Position numbers and translations under genes: made by a program. A stretch of DNA of 64,000 nt, taken from Choanephora cucurbitarum. Taxonomy: Eukaryota; Mucoromycota; Mucoromycetes; Mucorales; Choanephoraceae. The notes under the pieces are model-generated. The model was not told the origin of the DNA and made no database searches. It saw only the letters and a program-made list of their open reading frames with translations. This document shows positions 1 through 9,219 of the stretch, one piece after another; the stretch's first letter is position 1; every line of letters begins with the position of its first letter. The stretch covers positions 1-64,000 of the forward strand of contig JAIWNI010000130.1 in assembly GCA_025331435.1 (NCBI GenBank), written 5' to 3'.

Positions 1-25
1 TAATTTTTTGACATTATGATACGAA

Positions 26-214
26 ATGAATCCTCAAGCAGATAAACTATTGTTGTGTCATCACGACTTTCTCTTGGATGAAAGAACTTTCATCAATAGG
101 CCTAAAGTAATACCTTTTCGATTTATTTATTCTTTTAAAATAAGATCATTATTTTGCCTAGATCAAAACAGGACATTAAAGGCAAAATTCAATCAGGAGC
201 ATAGCCAAAGGTAA
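26..214 (+). CDS. Unrecognised 62-codon ORF, present in four copies
   Basis: A short open frame begins MNPQADKLLL and is identical in all four arm copies: here, 10219-10407 (-), 40005-40193 (+) and 50222-50410 (-). I see no signal peptide, no membrane segment and no family motif. Identity between copies reflects recent duplication and is not evidence of selection. It may be part of an exon or simply chance open sequence. Confidence 0.12.
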   Translation: MNPQADKLLLCHHDFLLDERTFINRPKVIPFRFIYSFKIRSLFCLDQNRTLKAKFNQEHSQR

Positions 215-2450
215 CAACAGTCGGCTCAACATATTTCAAGCATGGGGTTTGTATGCAGAATGTCAATGGGATGATTTCAACTTGTTAAATAGCAATTTGA
301 GACACTGAAATGATTCACTTTTGTAAACTTTGCATTTGGTGTACTGATCTATGTATCGAGCAATTGAAACAAAGAGCAAGTAGCGTTCAGTATAAACTCA
401 GTCTCAAACTGCCGAAAAAAGTGAGAAACAAAGAATACAACCAATTATATCAAAATAAACAAACTGAGTGACCAATCTGACAACCAGCCCCTCACTGCTG
501 ATATGGCAGGAGATTCAGATTGTTTTTAGGCTTACAATTACTGTAAGATCTCATGTGTCTAACAGAATAAAGATAAACCTCAAAGTCCTGTAAGAGTTAG
601 GAAGGTGTCAACAATGTATTTTTATACCTCCATGCAAGAGCCATGGAGTTGGCTTGCTATAAGTAGTTGGTAGATAAGAAAAGACGTAGCGGAGATTGAC
701 ATTGTGGATTAAAGACCGAGCCGCTTTCTAGCAATGGTCAGAAAGTATGAATAAAAAGTAGATTTTACAATGATTTTGATAAAGCATCATTATGCACAAC
801 TATGATTTCTCTGAATTTAAAAAGACAACAGATGTTCTTCGGTTCTTTGGTTGCTCTCATCTATTTCGCTTTATTCTTATTTGTTCTGTAAAGGCAAATG
901 TTACATAGTTAAGCGGACTAAGTTCCTTGATCTATTTATACTCGTCGTGTTAATCTGAAAACTTCTATCGACTAGACATGCCTGAACAAACTTCTGATCT
1001 ACACGCAAAGTCATTTATGCCAGTCAAATCAAGCTTAAATATTTGCCTCAAGCAAAGCCTAACCAACTAAATCTCATCTATTCAGCTATCATTAGATCTG
1101 GTCGAACTTATTAGATTTCAAACGAGTGCGCTTGAATTTAGTAAAACTTGAAAGAGCCAAGTGTTTTTCTTTTGTGGCAGAAGTCTGAAACCAACCGCAT
1201 AAGTGTGTCTAGTTGAGCTCCTCCAAAAATGCTTTGTTCTCTACATTAACTGTAGAAAGAGCTTCATCATTGCGTGCACCTAAAGTTGAATAAATGTCAG
1301 AACAACACTTACAGAATTCCTTTTAAAGAAAAAAAAACTACTTTGTGTCCACAAAAGCTTTACAGGCAAAATGCAGTAGTCTAAATCAATACCCTTATTA
1401 CTTGTTGTATAAAACAACTCTATTTTCTTTTTTTTTTTGGCAGAGAATTGACGTAGAATCAACATCAATTGTAGAAAAGACGCCAATCTCAGTCTTTAAA
1501 TACAATTTGTGCAAGCTATTTATTTTCCTCTCCTTCTTTTCTATGGTAGTTTACTCTTCTTGTCATGAAGATTGAGCGTTTGATTTGTAGACTTAGTTTG
1601 AGTAGCAAATCACCCCCCAAAGCTTCTCCTTTCTTCTTTGAGGAACTCATTGTATCTTTATTGAAGTGTTTGTCTTTGTTTTGTTTGATTTCTAAAAAAA
1701 ACATAGTATGTACACGTTAGTTGGATTGAAAGCTAGCATCCCTCTTCTGATTTTTTTTGGACTCAAGACAACATATCGGCCTCTTAGGAGAAGCGTGAAA
1801 TTTTTATGCTGTTGGCATCATTATCGTTATTATTTATTGGTTAAGCATACACTATCACAGCCATGTTTTATTTGAAATTTTGTGCAATACTTCATAGCTC
1901 TATATGATGTGGATTGGTTGAGCTTAAGTGCTTCATTATCAAGTAAACCGTTTCCAATCAGCTGAATCAACAGAACAAACCAAGTATGCTCTCATCCAGT
2001 TCAGTTGATCTTGCTTGTTCTATAAACAAGATTACATTGTACAACAGAGCAAGAGCATACTGTAGACCAACTTTCTCTTGAGCGCTGCATCATATCGCTT
2101 GTGTTGAAGAACCATCTCCCTGTCAAGAACAATAAAAGAAAAAGAAAAAGTACATCCCGAGGCATAACAATCATGGCTCCTCAGCCTCGGCCATGTACAA
2201 ATCTCAAGTAACCTGCGGGTGACTCCAAAAGAATCATACTCATGCGCACACTATCTCAATCCGCTTGCACTGTGTTTCTTCATACTGCTCTTATCTTTCT
2301 TTTTAGTGTTATCTCGCAAAAATCACTCCCTTATGTTTCATCATTGATTTTCCTTTTCGTTCGATCTTCTTGCTGTGTAGCCTCTATCTATGACCGGTCA
2401 GTTTCTTCTTCTTCAGAAGCAACAGCAGCTAACAGATCTGCGATATACAA
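215..2450. other. Arm sequence without a supportable gene
   Basis: AT-rich sequence of the outer arm. Only short open frames occur. The best is a pair on the minus strand, 1516-1704 and 1280-1486, whose counterparts at 8717-8905 and 8935-9219 are longer and cleaner. I see no RNA gene, no tRNA-like box pair and no transposase motif here. Confidence 0.5.
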
Positions 2451-2640
2451 TGTCTAGTATCCAGTGTCTAGTTTCCCGTGTCCAGTGTCCAGGGGCCAGT
2501 GTCCAGTGTCCAGTGTCCAGTGTCCAGTGTCCAGTGTCCAGTGTCTAGTGTCCAGTGTCCAGTGTCCAGTGTCCAGTGTCCAGTGTCTAGTGTCCAGTGT
2601 CCAGTGTCCAGTGTCCAGTGTCCAGTGTCCAGTGTCCAGT
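2451..2640 (+). repeat. Heptanucleotide minisatellite, TCCAGTG unit (block 1, left arm)
   Basis: About 27 tandem copies of a 7-bp unit, TCCAGTG, are interrupted by TCTAGTG variants at a few positions. The array sits in all four arm copies (7771-7970, 42443-42641, 47773-47972). This copy is about 10 bp shorter and carries private changes at its start, such as CCCGTG and GGGGCC. Because 7 bp and 3 bp are out of register and the unit has no stop, long SSVQCPV-type open frames appear in more than one frame. They are a by-product of the array. Confidence 0.97.
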
Positions 2641-3500
2641 ATTCAGCTTGTCATCATACTCTGTCCTATCCTTTTGGTCTTTACTAACCTTGCTGACCTT
2701 TCTTTGTCTCGTACTCAACCACTTGACTGTATATATGTGAGCTGTGTGTCGTATGTCGTCCGTCGTGCGTCGTGTGTCTCGTTTCTTCACACTACTTTCT
2801 TCACACCTACCTAGTCTGTAGCAGCCCTGCCTTTTTTTTATGCTTTCGGTCAACATGCACGATCTAACAGTATGTTAAGTGCGTTTCGGTTGTCAAGTAC
2901 TGAGAGAAAAAAAGACAAGGATGAAGGAAGAGACATATCTCTCTTTGTCCTTCTCTTACTTTGGTCAAAGCTGATCTGGCAGAAGGAAATCAGGATGTTT
3001 GAAAAGAGAAAAAAAGAAATAAACATGAAGATTGAGTAGTCGCGTCTTCAAAGGGAGTACTGCTATTGCTTTGTTGCTTTTGTTACTAGTGTTGCTGCTT
3101 TTGTTGTTACTACTTTTCTTAGCTACAGACTTGGTCAGCTCGCTTCCATCTTTGTTGGTCTTGGAGTAAGTGCGAGACACAAAAAAAAAGCAGTAGGAAA
3201 GAAAAAAGAAAGGCGGAAATCAAATTGGATTTGGCTTCTCTCATACTCTCCTTGTATTACATACTGCTGTAGTGTTTAGCATGTCATATCTGACTACCTC
3301 TTGTCTTTGGCTACTATGGCCATTAAACGATCCATAAAGACGACCTATAGTCAAGCCGAGGAGCGATCCGATTGGTGATTAATTTGTTGCCGATCCTTTT
3401 TTTTTCTCTCTCTCTTGTTCTTTTTTTTTTTGTCAGATCTGATCGTAAATCCACAACAAACAGAGCTATTCTGTAAGAAAATGAAGATGAAAAAAGAAAA

Positions 3501-3722
3501 ATGCAAAGCAAACACGCTGTTGCCACTGCTTTACTCTCTCTCTTTCTACTTCTCTTTCCGGCTACAGCGGGTAAGGCAGTGAGTGTCTGCACGTCTTTTG
3601 ACCTTTTTTCCAAAAAGAAAGAGAATTTATTTTGCATGATGAAAAAAAAGAAAGAAAAGAGCAGAATTGTACAGTCGCCCAAAGAAAGTTTTGTGTGTTT
3701 TCAAATCGCTAAATACCTTTGA
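3501..3722 (+). CDS. Short ORF with a signal-peptide-like N-terminus, overlapping a MITE
   Basis: The 73-codon frame begins MQSKHAVATALLSLFLLLFP and then ATAGKAV, which has the n-h-c layout of a secretory signal peptide, with a possible cleavage after ATA-G. The remainder is Lys-rich and low in complexity, and the last 17 or so codons run into the MITE that starts at 3672. Copies lie at 6696-6908 (-), 43504-43725 (+) and 46690-46911 (-), with small indels in the A-tracts. Without a conserved mature domain I cannot call it a real secreted protein. The hydrophobic stretch may be chance translation of a pyrimidine-rich tract. Confidence 0.2.
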   Translation: MQSKHAVATALLSLFLLLFPATAGKAVSVCTSFDLFSKKKENLFCMMKKKKEKSRIVQSPKESFVCFQIAKYL

Positions 3723-3905
3723 TGGAGGTTCGTCCTTTAAATATTGCTATACAAACTCTTTTAATTTCTACCAAACTGCAATAAAAGGACGATTAAAATG
3801 TCTTATTAACTCCTGAAACAAGAAGAAAGATTGTTAACATAGATATGATCGTTGAGAAGACGAGGTGCAAATTTGATATCACACAAAACTTTCTTTAGTT
3901 GACTG
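3672..3905 (+). mobile_element. 234-bp MITE with pogo/Tc1-like ends (block 1, left arm)
   Basis: The element is flanked by TA on both sides (3670-3671 and 3906-3907). It has imperfect terminal inverted repeats of about 38 bp that start CAGTC and contain the fully matching core AAAGAAAGTTTTGTGTG. It has no coding capacity. TA target duplication and CAGTC ends are typical of non-autonomous pogo/Tc1-mariner elements. Its inner end is exactly where the arm gives way to the spacer. Confidence 0.85.
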
Positions 3906-4138
3906 TACCCTTTATTTTTTAATTTTTTTTTTGGTACCTGATTGATATTTTCTTTGCTTTCTCTCGTCCCACTTTCCGCTTCATCTATATCTCTTCTCAT
4001 ACTTTTCAACAATATGCAAAAGCCAGCAAACCAGAGGAGCAGAGCTAAAATAAAAAGGTGCTTCTTCTTATTGCTTTTCTTTTTTCTTAACTTGTGGATC
4101 GAACCTGCAAGTCTACTGATCGTATAGCCAGTTGGCAA
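3806..4138 (-). CDS. ORF crossing the spacer/arm junction, one membrane segment
   Basis: The 110-codon frame begins MPTGYTISRL. It has a basic stretch (KLRKKKSNKKK), one strong hydrophobic segment (FILALLLWFAGFCILL, about residues 29-45) and a charged region rich in Arg and Glu. The last part reads into the MITE. A plausible GTACCA donor after ...ENINQ suggests the true exon may end before the MITE. The same frame exists in block 2 at 46274-46606 (+), because the arms are symmetrical and the spacer has simply flipped. No family was recognised. Confidence 0.25.
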   Translation of the reverse strand: MPTGYTISRLAGSIHKLRKKKSNKKKHLFILALLLWFAGFCILLKSMRRDIDEAESGTRESKENINQVPKKKLKNKGYSQLKKVLCDIKFAPRLLNDHIYVNNLSSCFRS

Positions 4139-4360
4139 GAAGAAAAGAAAATGTGACCTCAGTACACCCAGCTAGTGTAAAAGCAGAGACTATGCGACTT
4201 AAAGAAAAAAGAACCAGATAAGAAGGTAGTTGGGTTCTGGACAAGTCGAAGATGTCGTTACGATGCGAATTGAATAGAATAGAAGAGTAGAGGGCAGGCT
4301 GTGTTGATGAGTGAGATGCCGAGTGCTAACTACCGGGTGCTAAAAGTCAATATACTGGTT

Positions 4361-4452
4361 ATTGGATATTGGATATTGGATATTGGATATTGGATATTGG
4401 ATATTGGATATTGGATATTGGATATTGGATATTGGATATTGGATATTGGATT
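4361..4452 (+). repeat. Heptanucleotide minisatellite, ATTGGAT unit (spacer)
   Basis: About 13 near-perfect tandem copies of ATTGGAT. The inverted counterpart is at 45960-46051. The open frames it creates on both strands (GYWILDI and YPISNIQ repeats) are periodicity artefacts. Confidence 0.97.
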
Positions 4453-4896
4453 ATTCATAGCTATTAGACACAGAAGAAAATCGTATGGATGTGCGTATAG
4501 AATGCAGAACAAGTGATGAGAAGGGAAATGCAAGAGGTAAAAGTAAAGAACAGATACATGCAGGTGGAATCCAATGGATTGATTGTAAGGCAGTATAGAA
4601 TGGCATGCGGATAGATTGCTGTATCATGATGGTTGTAGATCTATAAGCACTTGTGCTCGAAGAGGGAGAAGAAAAAAGTATTGCTAGAAGCTAAGGTGTA
4701 TATGGGCTGCTATATATCTGTCCCTTTTACCTGGGCTGCTTTTCTTCTGCAAGATGTATTTAGTATTTAGCAACAACTTATTTAAGCAATTTTTGTCTTT
4801 TTGTCATTATTGTTTTTTCTTCCTCTCCAAATCCAGTATGGTATTTCGTCAGGGAAGGAGCAAAGTTATTTGGAGCATATGTATGGATATTCTCAA

Positions 4897-5327
4897 TCAA
4901 TCAGGACAGTTATCGCATGACGGATAGATATACCGTATATCAGAAGATGATGAGAACGACAACACATAGGGAATGAGCGTGTAGAGTGTATACGAAGCGA
5001 GTGTGTATGCCTGACATAAAGCACAGAATGACAACAAGAATATTCTGGTCAATTGTGGATATGGTATGAGATGAAGATTTGCTTGCTTACTTACTTGCTG
5101 CTGGATTGGATGGATTTGATATGGCACGAAAGGATGGATTGGCTCAGACTATCTTTTCCAGATTCTACACAGTAAGTCAAGAGAAGCAGAATGAGAAGTG
5201 GTGCAAAATGCAGATGTACTAGACATTGCTCAGAAAGAGAAAGCATAAAAAAGAAAGGGAATAAAATGTATATATGTATATGTATATGTATGTAAACATA
5301 CTTGCTAAAACCGTTGATATGGATCAC
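4897..5327 (-). CDS. Possible spliced gene inside the spacer
   Basis: Two overlapping minus-strand frames, 5091-5327 and 4897-5127, can be joined by a canonical 84-nt intron (GTAAGTAAG donor, TTATGTCAG acceptor). In block 2 coordinates this intron is 45318-45401. The last exon would end either ...YPSCDNCPD in one phase or ...RHAITVLID in the other; I cannot decide which without the upstream exon. A second canonical-looking intron (GTATGT ... CTTGAC ... TGTAG) lies just upstream. No domain was recognised. The good splice signals are the only support. Confidence 0.3.
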
Positions 5328-5839
5328 AGCTGAAGGAGGGAAAGATTTAGTTTGATGGGATTGGAAAGAGAAAAGAAGAGAAGGAGAAGATCTAGAGTAC
5401 AGCGAAAGCCCATGTTCAATAAGCTGGATGGTTGCTTAAGAGAGCATTGAGTGCTGGTGCTTCATTCAGAAAAGTACAACTTATACCGGTAAAAGTCATC
5501 CTGATATGTTAGTACCTCATGTATGAGAACAAGCCTTTGTTTCATTGTGGTTTTCATTGCTTCTTTCAAAAGCATTGTTTGTCCTTCAGTATTGCAAATA
5601 GTTCATCTTGACTTTCAGCTCAGTAGCATGAACCAAAGCAATCTATGAAGCGAAACGACACCAGGAGAAATGTCTCTGAATGGAGTATATGATTATAAGA
5701 AAGAAAGAAAAAAGCCTTTACAATAGTATGCAGCTATGTTCTAGTATACATAACAACTAGAGCAAGTGTTACTGCATAAAAGTATTGAATCTCTCTGCAT
5801 ATATTCACAACAAACGAATACATTCACTCACTAGCCCAC

Positions 5840-6097
5840 TCACTTACCATTGGGCTCATCACAGATCATAGCTGACATTATTCTAGTGTTGTGCTTTTTT
5901 TTTCTTTTCATCGTATCGTTTGCACTGCTCAAACGCTTTTCTATCAGAAAAACCTTTTGCAAAGAGCAGCTTTTTTCGTCTTTTTTAGTTCTTCTCTGAC
6001 TATGCGATCGATACAAACAATAGCAAAGAAAGACCAAGAAGAGAAGAGTGTTGTCATGTCTTTGCCAGATAAGTATACATTCCTTTTTTTCTTTCAT
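5840..6097 (-). CDS. Unrecognised 85-codon ORF in the spacer
   Basis: The open frame begins MKEKKECILIW and has one hydrophobic stretch (LLFLVFLCYCLY) followed by a very basic tail. The opposite strand (5891-6175) is also open and hydrophobic, so coding strand cannot be assigned. The block 2 counterpart at 44314-44529 is shortened by an A-tract length change. Low-complexity composition makes a real gene doubtful. Confidence 0.12.
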   Translation of the reverse strand: MKEKKECILIWQRHDNTLLFLVFLCYCLYRSHSQRRTKKDEKSCSLQKVFLIEKRLSSANDTMKRKKKHNTRIMSAMICDEPNGK

Positions 6098-6212
6098 TGT
6101 CGCTTTCTTGCTGGTATTTTCTTTTTATGTTGCCACCATTGCCTTTTCTCTTTACATTACTCTCGGCTACCGTAGTTGATACACTCTTCCTCTTCTGTCG
6201 ATCCTGATCGCT

Positions 6213-6422
6213 ATGCCTTTCTTTTTTGGGAACAATAACGAATGTTTTTTAAAAGCCAGTTGCAAAGCGTGTGAACATGTGAGCATGAGTTCATCCATCT
6301 TGTCCCATTATTTTTTTGTTTCTCTACTTTTTCTATTTTTGCTCTCTCTAATGCCCTTCAGGGCACATTGTAACTTGGTACTCTTCTTTATGGTTAGGCT
6401 TACTTTATCTCACGTGTTATAG
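6213..6422 (+). CDS. Unrecognised 69-codon hydrophobic ORF in the spacer
   Basis: The frame starts MPFFFGNNNE and contains a 20-residue hydrophobic segment (YFFVSLLFLFLLSLM). It is identical in block 2 (43989-44198, -). No motif was recognised; it may be a small membrane protein or chance. Confidence 0.15.
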   Translation: MPFFFGNNNECFLKASCKACEHVSMSSSILSHYFFVSLLFLFLLSLMPFRAHCNLVLFFMVRLTLSHVL

Positions 6423-6502
6423 AGAAGGCAAAGTTAGACGCTGGATACATTGTAGATTTTTCTTTTTTTTGGGCTTTGCTCAAAGTAAGGTTTTGTGTTA
6501 TA

Positions 6503-6736
6503 CAGTCAACTAAAGAAAGTTTTGTGTGATATCAAATTTGCACCTCGTCTTCTCAACGATCATATCTATGTTAACAATCTTTCTTCTTGTTTCAGGAGTT
6601 AATAAGACATTTTAATCGTCCTTTTATTGCAGTTTGGTAGAAATTAAAAGAGTTTGTATAGCAATATTTAAAGGACGAACCTCCATCAAAGGTATTTAGC
6701 GATTTGAAAACACACAAAACTTTCTTTGGGCGACTG
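6503..6736 (-). mobile_element. 234-bp MITE, inverted copy (block 1, right arm)
   Basis: Mirror copy of 3672-3905, with TA at 6501-6502 and 6737-6738. Its first base marks the end of the spacer. Terminal repeats match at 17 consecutive positions and at most of the 38 outermost bases. Confidence 0.85.
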
Positions 6737-7229
6737 TACAATTCTGCTCTTTTCTTTCTTTTTTTTCATCATGCAAAATAAATTCTCTTTTCTTTTTGGA
6801 AAAAAGGTCAAAAGACGTGCAGACACTCACTGCCTTACCCGCTGTAGCCGGAAAGAGAAGTAGAAAGAGAGAGAGTAAAGCAGTGGCAACAGCGTGTTTG
6901 CTTTGCATTTTTCTTTTTTCATCTTCATTTTCTTACAGAATAGCTCTGTTTGTTGTGGATTTACGATCAGATCTGACAAAAAAAAAAAGAACAAGAGAGA
7001 GAGAAAAAAAAAAGGATCGGCAACAAATTAATCACCAATCGGATCGCTCCTCGGCTTGACTATAGGTCGTCTTTATGGATCGTTTAATGGCCATAGTAGC
7101 CAAAGACAAGAGGTAGTCAGATATGACATGCTAAACACTACAGCAGTATGTAATACAAGGAGAGTATGAGAGAAGCCAAATCCAATTTGATTTCCGCCTT
7201 TCTTTTTTCTTTCCTACTGCTTTTTTTTT

Positions 7230-7421
7230 GTGTCTCGCACTTACTCCAAGACCAACAAAGATGGAAGCGAGCTGACCAAGTCTGTAGCTAAGAAAAGTAG
7301 TAACAACAAAAGCAGCAACACTAGTAACAAAAGCAACAAAAGCAATAGCAGTACTCCCTTTGAAGACGCGACTACTCAATCTTCATGTTTATTTCTTTTT
7401 TTCTCTTTTCAAACATCCTGA
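7230..7421 (+). CDS. Ser/Asn/Lys-rich 63-codon ORF
   Basis: The frame begins MSRTYSKTNK and continues with an SNKSNKSNSS-type low-complexity run. It is present as 42991-43182 (-), 47233-47424 (+) and, with indels, 2965-3180 (-). It might be a disordered exon. The complementary strand (7131-7379) is also open, so this is weak evidence. Confidence 0.15.
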   Translation: MSRTYSKTNKDGSELTKSVAKKSSNNKSSNTSNKSNKSNSSTPFEDATTQSSCLFLFFSFQTS

Positions 7422-7770
7422 TTTCCTTCTGCCAGATCAGCTTTGACCAAAGTAAGAGAAGGACAAAGAGAGATATGTCTCTTCCTTCATCCTTGTCTTT
7501 TTTTTCTCTCAGTACTTGACAACCGAAACGCACTTAACATACTGTTAGATCGTGCATGTTGACCGAAAGCATAAAAAAAAGGCAGGGCTGCTACAGACTA
7601 GGTAGGTGTGAAGAAAGTAGTGTGAAGAAACGAGACACACGACGCACGACGGACGACATACGACACACAGCTCACATATATACAGTCAAGTGGTTGAGTA
7701 CGAGACAAAGAAAGGTCAGCAAGGTTAGTAAAGACCAAAAGGATAGGACAGAGTATGATGACAAGCTGAA

Positions 7771-7970
7771 TACTGGACACTGGACACTGGACACTGGACA
7801 CTGGACACTGGACACTGGACACTAGACACTGGACACTGGACACTGGACACTGGACACTGGACACTAGACACTGGACACTGGACACTGGACACTGGACACT
7901 GGACACTGGACACTGGACACTGGACACTGGACACTGGACACTGGACACTAGACACTGGATACTAGACATT
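7771..7970 (-). repeat. TCCAGTG heptanucleotide minisatellite (block 1, right arm)
   Basis: About 28 units, seen on this strand as CACTGGA, with the variant unit CACTAGA at matching positions in 42443-42641 and 47773-47972. Equal length and the same variant order in three arms indicate very recent copying or homogenisation. Confidence 0.97.
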
Positions 7971-8716
7971 GTATATCGCAGATCTGTTAGCTGCTGTTGC
8001 TTCTGAAGAAGAAGAACTGACCAGGTCATAGATAGAGGCTACACAGCAAGAAGATCGAACGAAAAGGAAAATCAATGGATGAAACATAAGGGTAGTGATT
8101 TGCGAGATAACACTAAAAAGAAAGATAAGAGCAGTAATGGAAGAAACACATGCAAGCGGATTGAGATAGTGTGCGCATGAGATGATTCTTTTGGAGTCAC
8201 CGCAGGTTACTTGAGATTTGTACATGGCCGAGGCTGAGGAGCCATGATTGTTATGCCTCGGGATGTACTTTTTCTTTTTCTTTTATTGTTCTTGACAGGG
8301 AGATGGTTCTTCAACACAAGCGATATGATGCAGCGCTCAAGAGAAAGTTGGTCTACAGTATGCTCTTGCTCTGTTGTACAATGTAATCTTGTTTATAGAA
8401 CAAGCAAGATCAACTGAACTGGATGAGAGCATACTTGGTTTGTTCTGTTGATTCAGCTGATTGGAAACGGTTTACTTGATAATGAAGCACTTAAGCTCAA
8501 CCAATCCACATCATATAGAGCTATGAAGTATTGCACAAAATTTCAAATAAAACATGGCTGTGATAGTGTATGCTTAACCAATAAATAATAACGATAATGA
8601 TGCCAACAGCATAAAAATTTCACGCTTCTCCTAAGAGGCCGTATATGTTGTCTTGAGTCCAAAAACAAAATCAGAAGAGGGATGCTAGCTTTCAATCCAA
8701 CTAACGTGTACATACT

Positions 8717-8905
8717 ATGTTTTTTTTAGAAATCAAACAAAACAAAGACAAACACTTCAATAAAGATACAATGAGTTCCTCAAAGAAGAAAGGAGAAGCT
8801 TTGGGGGGTGATTTGCTACTCAAACTAAGTCTACAAATCAAACGCTCAATCTTCATGACAAGAAGAGTAAACTACCATAGAAAAGAAGGAGAGGAAAATA
8901 AATAG
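8717..8905 (+). CDS. Unrecognised 62-codon basic ORF
   Basis: The frame begins MFFLEIKQNK and has an internal Met leading into SSSKKKGEALGG. It is the same in all four arms (1516-1704 -, 41507-41695 -, 48720-48908 +). It lies 29 nt upstream of the next same-strand ORF and might be an exon of the same gene, but I found no convincing donor-acceptor pair joining them. Confidence 0.18.
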   Translation: MFFLEIKQNKDKHFNKDTMSSSKKKGEALGGDLLLKLSLQIKRSIFMTRRVNYHRKEGEENK

Positions 8906-8934
8906 CTTGCACAAATTGTATTTAAAGACTGAGA

Positions 8935-9219
8935 TTGGCGTCTTTTCTACAATTGATGTTGATTCTACGTCAATTCTCTGCCAAAAAAAAAAAAGAAAAT
9001 AGAGTTGTTTTTATACAACAAGTAAATAAGGGTATTGATTTAGACTACTGCATTTTGCCTGTAAAGCTTTTGTGGACACAAAGTAGTCTTTTTCTTTTCT
9101 TTAAAAGGAATTCTGTAAGTGTTGTTCTGACATTTATTCAAACTTTAGGTGCACGCAATGATGAAGCTCTTTCTACAGTTAATGTAGAGAACAAAGCATT
9201 TTTGGAGGAGCTCAACTAG
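8935..9219 (+). CDS. Unrecognised 94-codon ORF, possible spliced exon
   Basis: The frame begins MASFLQLMLI. The C-terminal part (ARNDEALSTVNVENKAFLEELN) has ordinary protein-like composition. An internal GTAAGT and a CTTTAG acceptor 34 nt apart resemble an unusually short intron. Counterparts at 41193-41477 (-) and 48938-49222 (+) are identical; the one at 1280-1486 (-) is broken by indels in an A-tract. No family was recognised. Confidence 0.22.
   Translation: MASFLQLMLILRQFSAKKKKENRVVFIQQVNKGIDLDYCILPVKLLWTQSSLFLFFKRNSVSVVLTFIQTLGARNDEALSTVNVENKAFLEELN

Larger units (their letters stand above)
1..3907 (+). repeat. Left arm of inverted-repeat block 1 (truncated by window start)
   Basis: This sequence is the reverse complement of 6504-10432 and also runs in the same orientation as 39980-43910. 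It ends at the TA that flanks a MITE (3672-3905), after which the two arms of the block stop matching. Compared with the other three copies it carries many private 1-3 nt differences, for example a lost G near 526 and a lost T near 618, and a dense patch around 2200-2520. The rest of the arm, about 8.6 kb by comparison with block 2, would lie to the left of the window. Confidence 0.95.
3908..6500 (+). other. 2.6-kb spacer between the inverted arms, orientation A
   Basis: Single-copy sequence enclosed by the two inverted arms and by two oppositely oriented MITEs. It is the reverse complement of the spacer in block 2 (43911-46504): its first bases, CCCTTTATTTT, are the last bases there, and its last bases, GGTTTTGTGTTA, are the first. 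It holds the ATTGGAT minisatellite and the weak ORFs listed separately. Confidence 0.95.

Noticed and set aside
2451..2640. CRISPR array or telomere-like repeat
   Set aside because: Units are 7 bp, directly abutting, with no spacers and no resemblance to fungal telomere repeats; the host is eukaryotic.
2451..2840. Long ORFs with SSVQCPV heptapeptide repeats, looking like a repetitive surface protein
   Set aside because: A stop-free 7-bp DNA repeat gives a 7-residue repeat in every frame; several overlapping frames are open at once and nothing outside the array looks coding.
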